Source: Sphingobium chlorophenolicum (GTDB lineage Bacteria; Pseudomonadota; Alphaproteobacteria; Sphingomonadales; Sphingomonadaceae). From it: 64,000 nucleotides of DNA. The position numbers and the translations under genes were made by a program. Shown here piece after piece: positions 1-8,601 of this stretch. The stretch's first letter is position 1. Every line of letters starts with the position of its first letter. The notes under the pieces were generated by a model that was not told the DNA's origin, did no database searches, and worked only from the letters and a program-made list of their open reading frames with translations. The stretch lies in assembly GCF_000722875.1 (NCBI RefSeq), contig NZ_JFHR01000001.1:270754-334753 (forward strand), in the 5' to 3' direction.

Positions 1-298
1 CATAGGCCCGCTGCCTGGCGAGGCTGACGATGATGACCACCGGACCATCGGGAGCCGCTTCGGGCGCCCACAGGAACTCTCCTGGCCGTAACGCTTCCAC
101 GCTCGCCGCGATCGATCCTGGATCAAGCGCCATAGCGCGGATCGGAGCGGCGGTCAGGCAGAGCGCGGCAGTCATGGTGCCGGCAAGAAGCGTTCGGCGC
201 GAGAAGCGTGTCGATGGTGCGTGGGATGCGCCGGCCGTTGCCACGGCAGTGAGCGTCGGGGTTCGCAATATGATGTCTGGTGTTGTGATTTTATCCAT
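1..298 (-). CDS. L,D-transpeptidase (YkuD/ErfK family), N-terminal part, cut by window edge
   Basis: This gene runs off the left edge; only its first 99 codons are present. The start is the ATG at 298. Residues 33-57 look like a Tat/Sec-type signal: the twin-arginine stretch SRRTLLAG followed by a hydrophobic segment ending near PIRAMA. After it comes RPGEFLWAPE and VVIIVSLARQRAY, the conserved opening of YkuD-type L,D-transpeptidases of alphaproteobacteria, just before the beta-sandwich catalytic domain. Such enzymes make 3-3 peptidoglycan cross-links or attach proteins to peptidoglycan in the periplasm. The catalytic HxxG/SHGC region lies outside the window, so activity cannot be judged. 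It is divergent from the stress protein gene, with about 140 bp between them. Confidence 0.72.
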   Translation of the reverse strand, partial: MDKITTPDIILRTPTLTAVATAGASHAPSTRFSRRTLLAGTMTAALCLTAAPIRAMALDPGSIAASVEALRPGEFLWAPEAAPDGPVVIIVSLARQRAY

Positions 299-437
299 CC
301 TCTTCTGATCAGGCCATAATATCGGTCTGCTTCGCGACGGCCAGCGAATCCTTGCCGAAGAACATTTCTGTCCGTCCTGCAAATACACGGCGACACGTTC
401 CTTGGTTGGCGGACCACTGCTGATATGTTGCGTCGAT

Positions 438-1295
438 ATGACCCCGCGAACGATTCTGTTTCCAACCGATTTTAGCGGTCGCTGCGACCGAGCCCGCGAC
501 CGCGCGATACAGCTGGCGAGCGAGTGGCGCGCACATCTGGTTCTTCTCCACGTTCAGAGGGATCCCGATCCCGCAGACATGCTCGACGGACTGCAGGCCG
601 CCGAGAGTCGCCTTCATGCCCGCTTGCGGGCGGAGGTGGCGGACCCGGATATTCCGGTCGAGACACGCCTCGCCACCGGCGCCGTCTCGCAGGCGGTGCT
701 GGAAGCGTCAACCGCATGCGGGGCGGATCTCATCGTGACCGGCATCTCGCGCCATGACGATATCGGGGATTTCCTGATCGGCACGACCGTGGAGCGCATG
801 ATACGCCATGCTCATGCGCCGGTGCTTATCGTGAAGGAAAAGACCCAGCACCACTATCGCCGGGTCTTGGTCGCAACCGATTTCTCCGGCTGCTCGGCCC
901 AGGCGCTTCGCACGGCCATGGCCGCATTCCCCGCTGCCGAGATCACTCTCGTTCACGCCTATCACGTGCCGCTGGAGGCACTTCGGGGCCGGGAAGGGCC
1001 GGCAGCTGCGCTGCAGGCCAGGATAGCCTATGATCTGGATGCCTTTCTGGACAGGACCGATCTGCCCGCCGACGCACGCGACAGGCTGGATATCAATGTC
1101 GACTATGGCGAGGTTTGCGAGGTTGTCCGCAATCATGTGAAGCTGAGCGAAACCGACCTGGCCGTGATCGGAACGCACGGTCGATCGGCCCTGACGGTGG
1201 CGGTGCTCGGCAGCACGGCGCGGGCGCTGCTCAGCCGTCTCGATTGCGATGTCCTGCTCGTGCGCCAGCAGCCGCAGGCGGATGCTGCCGTCTGA
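438..1295 (+). CDS. Universal stress protein, tandem UspA domains
   Basis: A 285-aa protein with two UspA folds, about residues 2-135 and 137-278. The second domain carries the full nucleotide-binding signature (GTHG, nine residues, GST), typical of ATP-binding Usp proteins. In the first domain the matching loop reads GISR...GTT, with the second glycine replaced by arginine, so only the second half is likely to bind ATP. An in-frame ATG exists 36 bases upstream, but MTPRTILFPTDFS is the canonical Usp N-terminus. These cytoplasmic proteins accumulate under stress, starvation or low oxygen. The gene is immediately followed by the phospholipase D gene, probably in one transcript. Confidence 0.88.
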   Translation: MTPRTILFPTDFSGRCDRARDRAIQLASEWRAHLVLLHVQRDPDPADMLDGLQAAESRLHARLRAEVADPDIPVETRLATGAVSQAVLEASTACGADLIVTGISRHDDIGDFLIGTTVERMIRHAHAPVLIVKEKTQHHYRRVLVATDFSGCSAQALRTAMAAFPAAEITLVHAYHVPLEALRGREGPAAALQARIAYDLDAFLDRTDLPADARDRLDINVDYGEVCEVVRNHVKLSETDLAVIGTHGRSALTVAVLGSTARALLSRLDCDVLLVRQQPQADAAV

Positions 1296-1339
1296 TCCGG
1301 ATCGTCATCCTTGCCTGCCTGGGCTTCGTCGCGGCGTCG

Positions 1340-2842
1340 ATGCTCGCGACTTGGGTCTACGGCCTGTTCGCCAGTCGCGCGCAGGGGGAGCCTTCCTACG
1401 CACTGTCGATCGAACGCGGCCGGACGCCGCTCGATCAGCGTATCGGCGCCACGACGGATGCGCACCCCGGTGAGAGCGGCCTGCTTTTGCTGGACGAGAA
1501 TCTCGACGCCTTCGCGGCACGTGGATTGTCGGCGCGCAAGGTCGAGCGCTCGCTCGATCTGATGTATTACATCTGGCACGACGATCTGACCGGCCGCCTT
1601 CTTCTGGCCGAGGCCCTGTCCGCGGCCGATCGCGGCGTCAGGGTGCGGATCCTGATCGACGACATCGGCACCAGCCATACATCTGATGCGATGATCGCCA
1701 TGGCGCATCATCCGCATATCGAGATCCGTATCTTCAACCCGACCCGGGCGCGGCAGGGCGGCTTGCGGCGCGGCATCGAAATGATGCTGCGCGCCTTCAG
1801 CGTGACCCGGCGCATGCACAACAAGGCCTGGATCGCTGATGGCCGCGTTGCCATCCTTGGCGGGCGCAATATCGGCGACGCCTATTTCGATGCCGCGACG
1901 CAAACCAATTTCCGCGACATGGACGTGCTGGTGATGGGGCCAGCCGTCGCCCAGACGGAGAAGATCTTCGACGATTACTGGAACAGCGGCCTGGCGTTGC
2001 CGGTCGATAGGCTTTCGCCCTTGAAAGATCCTGGCGCGGCGCTGACGCGGATCGCCGCCGAATTGAGCAACGCTGCCAATGAGGCTGCCGCGCGCCCCTA
2101 TCTGGAGCGCATCGCCAAACGGCTCTCGCTTCTCGATCCCGAGACCACGCGGCCCGACTGGACTCGCGCCGCCCGCGTGATCGCCGATCCGCCGCGCAAG
2201 GTGCTGGGCAAGGAGGGCAAGAACTGGCTGATGCACGACCTGCTGCCGGTCTTCGATGCGGCGCGGGAAAGGCTTGAAATCACTTCGCCCTATTTCATCC
2301 CCGGCGAGGAAGGCACGGCGGCGCTCGCCGCGATTGCGGCAAAGGGGGTTTCGGTCTCGGTCCTGACCAATTCTCTTGCGGCAACCGATGTCGCCGCGGT
2401 CCATGGCGGTTATGCGCGCTACCGTGTTCCGCTGCTCGAGGCAGGGATCAAGCTCTGGGAATTGCGCCCCGAGCATCAGGAGCGGGACTTTTCCCTGCGA
2501 GGATCGAGCCGGGCAAGCCTGCACACCAAGGCTTTCACTGCCGACGGGCATATGGGGTTCATCGGCTCGATGAACCTGGATCCTCGTTCGGCTTCCCTCA
2601 ACACGGAAATGGGCGTCCTCTTCGAGTCCGAGGCCCTGGCCCGGAAGATGGCTGCCATCTGGCAGCGCGATACCGCGCCCTCCCGCAGCTATGAGGTCTG
2701 TCTGACGTCGGATGGCGACGTGGCATGGGCCGGGAGCCGGAACGGCGTGCCCGTCCGATACGACCGGGAACCGGAAGCCTCGTTCTGGCGCAGACTAACC
2801 GCACAGGCCATTGGCCTTCTGCCGCTGGAATCGCAGCTTTGA
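1340..2842 (+). CDS. Phospholipase D / cardiolipin synthase-like protein
   Basis: Two HKD motifs define the phospholipase D superfamily: HNKAWIAD followed by GGRNIGDAYFD in the first half, and HTKAFTAD followed by GSMNLDPRS in the second. Two-HKD proteins with one N-terminal membrane segment are usually cardiolipin synthases (ClsA/ClsC-like) or phosphatidyltransferases of the inner membrane. The start is uncertain. The first in-frame ATG is at 1340, but a hydrophobic stretch (IRIVILACLGFVAAS) precedes it, so translation may begin at a TTG at 1244 or the CTG at 1292 that overlaps the stress-protein stop. The upstream choice would give a better membrane anchor. It probably remodels phospholipids during stress. 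Confidence 0.85.
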   Translation: MLATWVYGLFASRAQGEPSYALSIERGRTPLDQRIGATTDAHPGESGLLLLDENLDAFAARGLSARKVERSLDLMYYIWHDDLTGRLLLAEALSAADRGVRVRILIDDIGTSHTSDAMIAMAHHPHIEIRIFNPTRARQGGLRRGIEMMLRAFSVTRRMHNKAWIADGRVAILGGRNIGDAYFDAATQTNFRDMDVLVMGPAVAQTEKIFDDYWNSGLALPVDRLSPLKDPGAALTRIAAELSNAANEAAARPYLERIAKRLSLLDPETTRPDWTRAARVIADPPRKVLGKEGKNWLMHDLLPVFDAARERLEITSPYFIPGEEGTAALAAIAAKGVSVSVLTNSLAATDVAAVHGGYARYRVPLLEAGIKLWELRPEHQERDFSLRGSSRASLHTKAFTADGHMGFIGSMNLDPRSASLNTEMGVLFESEALARKMAAIWQRDTAPSRSYEVCLTSDGDVAWAGSRNGVPVRYDREPEASFWRRLTAQAIGLLPLESQL

Positions 2843-2926
2843 CCCAAGCAGGCTTTCGGCGCCGTCTTCAATTTTGCGTGTTGCCGACGAATGGACCGTC
2901 TGCGACGGGGACCTGTTTCCTTGAGA

Positions 2927-3511
2927 TCATGCGCTTGAGCGCGGATCGTTGTCGGAGCGCAGAAATCTGCTCCAGTCGATCTGGGCGAGCGCAGCAAGCA
3001 GGATGATCATGCCGATCTGCATCGCGATGCCCCACGGACTGGTGAGGCGCTCGGTAAAGACGTCACCCAGGCTCGATTTGCGGATCACGCCTGCTGTCGC
3101 GGCATAGATCGAATAGGAGACGAGACGCCCGACGAAAAACGCTGCTGTGAACTTCCCCAGCCTGATACCCGCAAGGCCGGCCGCTTCGAACAGTTGCGCC
3201 GAGGGAAGCGGAGAGAGCGCGAACAACGCGAGCCCGAAAATCGCGCTTTTCGGTCGGTCCTCGACGACTTTTTTCGCTGCTTCGAGGTTGCGCTTTTGTT
3301 TCGCGGGCAAATAGTCCTTGAGAAATCGAAAGCCCCAGGCAAGCAGCAAACGTCCAAGAGCGGCCGCGAGCGCGCCAATGAACACGATCAAGGCGACAGG
3401 CAGATCGGTCGTCAGGCCATAGAGAACGATGATCGACCATGTCGGGGGACCGAACGCGGGCAACAGGTTGATACCAAGGACGATCAGGAAGAGAATCAGG
3501 CACGCGGTCAT
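2927..3511 (-). CDS. VTT/DedA-like inner-membrane protein
   Basis: A 194-aa protein with several hydrophobic segments. After a first membrane helix comes LPAFGPPTW, then a long membrane segment around residues 38-60, a basic cytoplasmic stretch (AKQKRNLEAAKK), and LSPLPSAQLFEAAGLAGI. The pattern of helices with a proline-rich re-entrant loop fits the VTT (SNARE-associated/DedA) group, whose members act as phospholipid flippases or in membrane-potential maintenance. It is convergent with the phospholipase D gene, 84 bp apart. The family call rests on pattern and is less certain than the topology. Confidence 0.68.
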   Translation of the reverse strand: MTACLILFLIVLGINLLPAFGPPTWSIIVLYGLTTDLPVALIVFIGALAAALGRLLLAWGFRFLKDYLPAKQKRNLEAAKKVVEDRPKSAIFGLALFALSPLPSAQLFEAAGLAGIRLGKFTAAFFVGRLVSYSIYAATAGVIRKSSLGDVFTERLTSPWGIAMQIGMIILLAALAQIDWSRFLRSDNDPRSSA

Positions 3512-3592
3512 TTCGCCTTCGGCGTTATCGCATTTGCGCAGGGTCAGCGAGCCGGATGGGAGAGGTGTCTTTCAGCCTGTCAATCCATGCGT

Positions 3593-4003
3593 CTACTTCT
3601 CGACGCGCGTCCAGATCTGCGACCGGCACCCGATGCGCCCGACGAGGCAGCCGTTCGCCTCGAGCCTGTTGCTGTCGAGTACCGTGACGCGCCCGGTGAA
3701 GGTCCGGCCGATATCGGGCACGAAAACGCGGCCGCGCCACACGCCGGGCTGCTCCTGCTCGAAATCACGAAACAGCTGTGCGCCCACCAGAGGATCCGGG
3801 CTGCCCTTGCGCGCATCGGCTTTCGCCTTGTCGTTAGCCCAGACGACGACACCGCACATCCTGTCGTCGCACGGTTGCGCGCGGATATGCACACTGTTTG
3901 CAGGGTTGCGCCAGATAGTCCCGGAAATGCTCGATGCCGGAGCATTTCCGACCGTTGCCGCCAGGATGAGCAAGACCGAAAGCGGTTTGTATCCTCCGAT
4001 CAT
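3593..4003 (-). CDS. DUF2147 secreted protein
   Basis: A 136-aa product starting at MIGGYKPLSVLL, a normal signal peptide ending near NAPASS. The mature part begins ISGTIWRNP and continues with VHIRAQPCDDRMCGVVVW, then PLVGAQLFRDFE and an ending WTRVEK, the signature of the DUF2147 family. Family members are small periplasmic or outer-membrane associated proteins of unknown biochemical role. An in-frame ATG 45 bases upstream would put charged residues ahead of the signal peptide, so the internal start was chosen. It lies 81 bp from the membrane protein gene on the same strand. Confidence 0.8.
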   Translation of the reverse strand: MIGGYKPLSVLLILAATVGNAPASSISGTIWRNPANSVHIRAQPCDDRMCGVVVWANDKAKADARKGSPDPLVGAQLFRDFEQEQPGVWRGRVFVPDIGRTFTGRVTVLDSNRLEANGCLVGRIGCRSQIWTRVEK

Positions 4004-4053
4004 CCTGGCGTTTCCTTTGTTGTTCGGGGCAGGGCACCCTTGCCGCACTAAGT

Positions 4054-4626
4054 CTATAGCTTACCGATGCGGCGCAGACCCATGGCGAGGATGATGAGGA
4101 AGGTTCCTCGCAGCAGGAAGCTCAGGCCGACCGCCAATGCCAGGAAGGCAAGTCCGGTCGCGGGATCGCTGAACAGGAGGAGACCGCCCAGAACAGTGTC
4201 GAGAACGCCGAGTAGCAGGCGCCAGCCCCGGTCATGCGCAGACTGGAATGCGCCGACGATTTCGAAAACGCCGATGATGAGCAACCAGGCGCCGATCAGC
4301 GCGACGAGCGTCAAGGCCCCGGCGAAGGGATTGAAGAAAGTGATGGCGGCCGCGACGAGGCTCAGCACGCCGAGGAGGATCTCGATCCAGCGTGCGCGCC
4401 GGGAGAGCGAGGACAACCCGGCCGCGATAGCCAGTATTCCGTATATGAGGAGCGCCACGGCAAGGAAAACACCTGTCGCGAAGCCCGTCGCGATTGGGTT
4501 GAGGAGCGCAAAAACGCCGATCAGGATCACGAGCAGCCCATAAGCCAGGACCCAGCCCCAACTGGTCTCCAATGCCGGGTCGGCCATACCATAGGGGCTG
4601 GAATAGCGCCTCGATTGTGACGGCAT
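4054..4626 (-). CDS. hdeD: HdeD-family acid-resistance membrane protein (DUF308)
   Basis: A 190-aa protein made almost entirely of six membrane helices arranged as three similar pairs, as in the HdeD/DUF308 family (for example VLAYGLLVILIGVFALLNP and WIEILLGVLSLVAAAITF). In enterobacteria HdeD is linked to acid resistance at high cell density; elsewhere the family is a general stress-associated inner-membrane protein. The start is well supported: AAGGAG stands 7 bases before the ATG. The gene lies between the DUF2147 gene and pldA, all on the minus strand, and fits the stress theme of this block. Confidence 0.85.
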   Translation of the reverse strand: MPSQSRRYSSPYGMADPALETSWGWVLAYGLLVILIGVFALLNPIATGFATGVFLAVALLIYGILAIAAGLSSLSRRARWIEILLGVLSLVAAAITFFNPFAGALTLVALIGAWLLIIGVFEIVGAFQSAHDRGWRLLLGVLDTVLGGLLLFSDPATGLAFLALAVGLSFLLRGTFLIILAMGLRRIGKL

Positions 4627-4766
4627 GTGAAGGGCTCCTTCTTGGTGACTCGGAACTTTTGCTGTGAGCGTGTCGACTATTGCCAGAGTGCAACCTCAAG
4701 TCGAGCAGGAAGCGCTGATGTCGCAGGAGGCGTCGCTCAAGTGCGTGATGTGCATGAAGGCGGGTT

Positions 4767-5990
4767 TCAACGCACCAGTGCCACGCCCAGACGAAAACGG
4801 GTCGTATGGCGATCATAGTCGAGCAGATTCTCGCCATAGCCGATGAAGCTCTGGCCGAAGAGATAGAAGTCGGGTCCCCCGCCCAATAGCCGCGAGAGCG
4901 GATAGGAAAAATCGGCGGCGAGTGCGCCTTTGCCGCTGGAGACGCTGAACCGCGTGGATGTCGTAAGGCGTAGGCCGTCATCTTTCCCGACTTCCAGGAA
5001 GAGCGAGCTATTGCCTCTGTAGCGGCGGATATCGGGATTGTCGGATTTGTCGCCGACAAGGAGGGAGAAGCGCGGAGCTACCGACAGGCGATAGCCGCCG
5101 CCGAGCGGGAAGGCGGCCATCGGCGCCACATAGAGCGTGTTGAGGCTGCGGGAATCGAGACCGGAGCGACCGTTGGATTCATGGCGAAAGCCGCCCTGTG
5201 CGCTCAGCGAGATGCCGCGTGTCAACGTAGCTGAAGGGGTCAGGTAGAAGAGTTCCGGCTGATAGTCGATGTTACGAAACGGCGAGGAATCCGCGCCAAG
5301 ATCCCAGAACATGCGCTGGGTATAGGCAAAATGCAGTCCGTCGCGCCAGGAAAGTGGCAAGCCCTGGGCGCGTCTCGTTCCGAAAATCTGATATTTGAAG
5401 CTGATCTGGATGCGTGCGGCGCTGTCGGTGCCCGGACCATAGACAGCATAGATCGGTTCATAGGCCGACAGGTTGGCGAAAAAGGCGTTGCCCGCCGACC
5501 GGTCCGAGGGAGGCGGCACAGCCTTGTTTTCCAACCCCGGCGCGTTGGGAGGCCCGGATTGCGCGGAGGTGTTCGTGGCTATTTGCGCCCCTCGGTCCGC
5601 GGGCCGCAATGCCAGCGTGATCTGCCGCGTGCCCCATGCGGGAACGGAGATCGCGGCGCCTTCCAGCGACAGATTGGTCCTCCGCGCAAGCCGGTAGGTC
5701 GCGCGCGTGAAACCGCCAGGTGGAATGATCGGGTTTGGAGGCGTCGTCGCCATGCGCTCCAGCCAGGCGGTGCGAGAGACGCCGCTCTGCTCCACCTGCG
5801 CTTCGATGCGGTCCGGAAGGGCCATGCCCTGCGGATCGCCGCTGTCATTGAGCAGGCGCAGATCGACTAGGACAGCGCCGGTTTCGTCCTCCTGCCCGGC
5901 ATCGCTGATCAGGATTTCGACGGGCGATGCGGCATGAGCCGCGGCAGGGACGGCAAGCGCGATGGTGGCAAGGCTTATCGCGCGCCTCAT
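4767..5990 (-). CDS. pldA: Outer-membrane phospholipase A (PldA-like)
   Basis: A 407-aa protein that hydrolyses phospholipids in the outer membrane. The first 21 residues (MRRAISLATIALAVPAAAHA) form a signal peptide. Residues about 30-150 are a periplasmic extension, and the second half is a beta-barrel of the phospholipase A1 family. The catalytic motif is visible as HESNGR (the His and Ser pair of OMPLA, HxSNG), with the Tyr-rich YTQRMFWDL strand before it. The ATG at 5990 overlaps the ackA stop by four bases (ATGA), so translation is probably coupled to ackA, and this is the last gene of the phaC operon. A C-terminal fragment of a related gene lies at 55048-55137. Confidence 0.85.
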   Translation of the reverse strand: MRRAISLATIALAVPAAAHAASPVEILISDAGQEDETGAVLVDLRLLNDSGDPQGMALPDRIEAQVEQSGVSRTAWLERMATTPPNPIIPPGGFTRATYRLARRTNLSLEGAAISVPAWGTRQITLALRPADRGAQIATNTSAQSGPPNAPGLENKAVPPPSDRSAGNAFFANLSAYEPIYAVYGPGTDSAARIQISFKYQIFGTRRAQGLPLSWRDGLHFAYTQRMFWDLGADSSPFRNIDYQPELFYLTPSATLTRGISLSAQGGFRHESNGRSGLDSRSLNTLYVAPMAAFPLGGGYRLSVAPRFSLLVGDKSDNPDIRRYRGNSSLFLEVGKDDGLRLTTSTRFSVSSGKGALAADFSYPLSRLLGGGPDFYLFGQSFIGYGENLLDYDRHTTRFRLGVALVR

Positions 5991-7180
5991 GATGGATTCT
6001 CCCCCAGCACGTGCAAGGTGTGGAGCGCGATCATCCGTTCCTCGTCGGTGGGAATGACGCGCACCGCGACATGGCTGCCGGGCGTGCTGACAAGCGGGGC
6101 GCCGGCAGCGTTCGCCTGTTCGTCGAGTTCCACGCCCAGCCATGCGAGGCGTGCGCAGATACGCTGGCGCATCGCGGCGTCGTTCTCTCCGATCCCGGCG
6201 GTGAAGACGATGCCGTCCAGCCCGCCCATCGACGAGGCGAGCGCGGCCGTCTCGCGCGCGGCGCGCCAGGCGAACAGCGCCATGGCTTCTTCCGCTTCCG
6301 GCGCATCGCTGGCCGCGAGCGCCCGCATGTCGCTCGACAGGCCGGACACGCCGAGCAGGCCGGACTGCCGGTAAAGCATGTCCTCCACATCGGCCGCGCT
6401 CATGCCCATGCGGAGCTGAAAGTGCAGGATCACGCCGGGATCGATAGTGCCGCAGCGCGTGCCCATCACCAGGCCGTCGAGCGCAGTGAAGCCCATGGTC
6501 GTATCGACGCTCCTGCAGTCCCGCATGGCGCAGAGGCTGGCCCCGTTGCCCAGGTGCGCCGCGACCACGCGGCCCGCGGCCAGCGCCGGGTCGATCTCCG
6601 CGAGACGCATTGCGACATATTCATAGGACAGGCCGTGAAAGCCGTAGCGGCGGATGCCCTGATCGTGGAACTTGCGCGGGATGGCCAGGCGCGAGGCGAC
6701 GTCCGGCTTGTCGTGGTGGAAGGCCGTATCGAAGCAGGCGACCTGCGGCAGGTCGGGTTTCAGCTTCGCGATCGCGCGGATCGCCGCGAGGTTGTGCGGC
6801 TGATGCAGCGGGGCGAGGGGGCACAGCGTTTCCAGCCTGTCCAGCAGGTCGGCATCGACCAGGCGGGGCGTGACGAAGTCCAGGCCGCCATGCACCACGC
6901 GATGGCCGATGGCGATCACGTCCCGCCCTTCCAGCGGATGGTCTCCTGCCCAGGCGAAGAGGTCCATAAGCAGGTCGGCATGGCTGAGCGCGGCGCCGTC
7001 CGGCCAGTCCCGCTCGATGAGCGTTTCCCCCGTCGCGGAGCGGGCCCGCAGGCTGGGCGCGATGCCGATCTTCTCGATCTTGCCGCCTGCCGAGAGCGTC
7101 AGCCCGTCCCGGCCATCGAGCGTGAACAGCGAGAACTTGATGCTGGACGAACCGGAGTTGATGGCGACGACGGCTTTCAT
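5987..7180 (-). CDS. ackA: Acetate kinase (acetate/propionate family kinase)
   Basis: A 397-aa enzyme of the ASKHA kinase fold interconverting acyl phosphate plus ADP with carboxylate plus ATP. Landmarks are NSGSSSIKF at residues 8-16, HRVVHGG, the phosphate-loop segment HLGNGASLCAM, the DTTMGFTALDGLVMGTR stretch and FTAGIGEN. Length matches normal AckA (about 400 aa). The start ATG overlaps the stop of the upstream hydratase/phosphotransacetylase gene by four bases, as expected for the Pta-AckA pair. It may take acetyl-, propionyl- or butyryl-phosphate; the sequence does not decide. Confidence 0.94.
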   Translation of the reverse strand: MKAVVAINSGSSSIKFSLFTLDGRDGLTLSAGGKIEKIGIAPSLRARSATGETLIERDWPDGAALSHADLLMDLFAWAGDHPLEGRDVIAIGHRVVHGGLDFVTPRLVDADLLDRLETLCPLAPLHQPHNLAAIRAIAKLKPDLPQVACFDTAFHHDKPDVASRLAIPRKFHDQGIRRYGFHGLSYEYVAMRLAEIDPALAAGRVVAAHLGNGASLCAMRDCRSVDTTMGFTALDGLVMGTRCGTIDPGVILHFQLRMGMSAADVEDMLYRQSGLLGVSGLSSDMRALAASDAPEAEEAMALFAWRAARETAALASSMGGLDGIVFTAGIGENDAAMRQRICARLAWLGVELDEQANAAGAPLVSTPGSHVAVRVIPTDEERMIALHTLHVLGENPS

Positions 7181-8598
7181 GCGCTCGCCGCTCCCGGCAG
7201 GCCGGGCGCGGCCTTGGTGGCGGCGCGCGCCATCAGCACCGCGACCGCGCAGGAGGCGAGGCGGGTGCGCAGGCTGTCGGCCCGGCTGGTGAGGATGATC
7301 GGCACGCGCGCGCCCATCACGATGCCCGCCGCGTCCGCGCCGCCCAGGAACGTCAACTGCTTGGCCAGCATATTGCCCGCTTCCAGGTTGGGCACGACGA
7401 GGATTTCGGCCTTGCCCGCCACCAGCGAGACGATGCCTTTCTCCTTGGCGGCGGCTTCGCTGATCGCGTTGTCGAAAGCCAGGGGCCCGTCCAGAATGCC
7501 GCCCGTGATCTGCCCGCGATCCGCCATCTTGCACAGGGCGGCAGCGTCCAGCGTGGATTGCATCGCGGGATTGACCGTCTCCACGGCGGAAAGGATCGCC
7601 ACTTTCGGCTTCTCGATGCCGATGACATGGGCAAGGTCGATGGCGTTGCGGATGATGTCCGCCTTTTCATCGAGCGTCGGGGCGATGTTGATCGCGGCAT
7701 CCGTGATGATGAGCGGCGTCGGATGGCCCGGCACGTCCATGATATAGGCATGGCTGATCCGCCGTTCGGTCCGCAGGCCCGTGGCGGAGCGCACGATGGC
7801 GCCCATCAGTTCGTCGGTATGGAGCGAGCCTTTCATCAACAGCTTCGCTTCGCCGCCGCGCACCAGGTCCACGGCCTTTGCCGCCGCTTCGTGGCTATGG
7901 GCGGCGGATACGATGCGGAAAGGCGAAATGTCCTTGCCGGCGTCTTCGGCCGCCTTGCGGATCTTCGCTTCCGGCCCGACCAGGATCGGCATGATGAGAT
8001 TGGCTTCGGCGGCTTCAATCGCGGCCAGCATGGCGGCCGCGCTGCAGGGATGAGCCACCGCCGTCGGTTCCGGCACGCCATTGGCGGTCATCTCGATCAG
8101 CTTGCGGTAGCCGTCATGGTCGCGCAGGCTGACCTCCGGCAGCGCCGCACGGGGGCGGCGGACCTTCTCGGCCGGCGCCTTGACTTCGGCCTGGCCGCTG
8201 ATGACTTCCTCGCCGTCCTGGTTGACGCAGCGGCAATCGAACAGGATATCATGGTGCGCGCGTTTTTCCGCCACCGTCACCGACGCCGTGATCGTGTCGC
8301 CAAGGCCTACCGGCCGCGTGAACTGCAGCGACTGGCTGAGATAGATCGCGCCGGGGCCGGGCAGTTCGGTGCCCAGCACGGCGGAGATGAGACCGCCGCC
8401 CCATAGTCCGTGCGCGATGACGCGGCGGAACATGTCGGTCGCGGCATAGTCGGCGTCCATATGCGCCGGGTTCACGTCGCCGGACACGAGCGCGAAAAGC
8501 TGGATGTCCTCTTCGGTCAGCGTGCGCGAGATACTGGCGGTATCGCCCACTTTTATCTCGTCGAAGGTGCGGTTCTCGATCATGGTTCCGTCAGTCAT
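7177..8598 (-). CDS. Bifunctional (R)-enoyl-CoA hydratase / phosphate acyltransferase
   Basis: A 473-aa fusion. Residues about 8-140 form a MaoC-type (R)-specific enoyl-CoA hydratase domain with the catalytic pair Asp41 and His46 in SGDVNPAHMDAD, the same spacing as in PhaJ. Residues about 170-465 form a PTA_PTB phosphate acetyl/butyryltransferase domain (GGILDGPLAFDNAIS and LVVPNLEAGNMLAKQL are typical). The first domain can feed (R)-3-hydroxyacyl-CoA to the PHA synthase encoded 3 bp upstream; the second makes acyl phosphate for AckA, whose gene overlaps this stop by 4 bp. Domain order and context are known from other alphaproteobacteria. Confidence 0.93.
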   Translation of the reverse strand: MTDGTMIENRTFDEIKVGDTASISRTLTEEDIQLFALVSGDVNPAHMDADYAATDMFRRVIAHGLWGGGLISAVLGTELPGPGAIYLSQSLQFTRPVGLGDTITASVTVAEKRAHHDILFDCRCVNQDGEEVISGQAEVKAPAEKVRRPRAALPEVSLRDHDGYRKLIEMTANGVPEPTAVAHPCSAAAMLAAIEAAEANLIMPILVGPEAKIRKAAEDAGKDISPFRIVSAAHSHEAAAKAVDLVRGGEAKLLMKGSLHTDELMGAIVRSATGLRTERRISHAYIMDVPGHPTPLIITDAAINIAPTLDEKADIIRNAIDLAHVIGIEKPKVAILSAVETVNPAMQSTLDAAALCKMADRGQITGGILDGPLAFDNAISEAAAKEKGIVSLVAGKAEILVVPNLEAGNMLAKQLTFLGGADAAGIVMGARVPIILTSRADSLRTRLASCAVAVLMARAATKAAPGLPGAASA

Positions 8599-8601
8599 TG
8601 C

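Noticed and set aside
4664..4846. 60-codon plus-strand ORF with a CxxC
   Set aside because: Half of it lies within the 3' end of pldA, there is no good ribosome site, and no family matches. The CxxC alone is weak support.
6011..7747. 578-codon frame opposite ackA and the hydratase/PTA gene
   Set aside because: AckA and PTA signatures on the minus strand are unambiguous; the plus frame has no family features.
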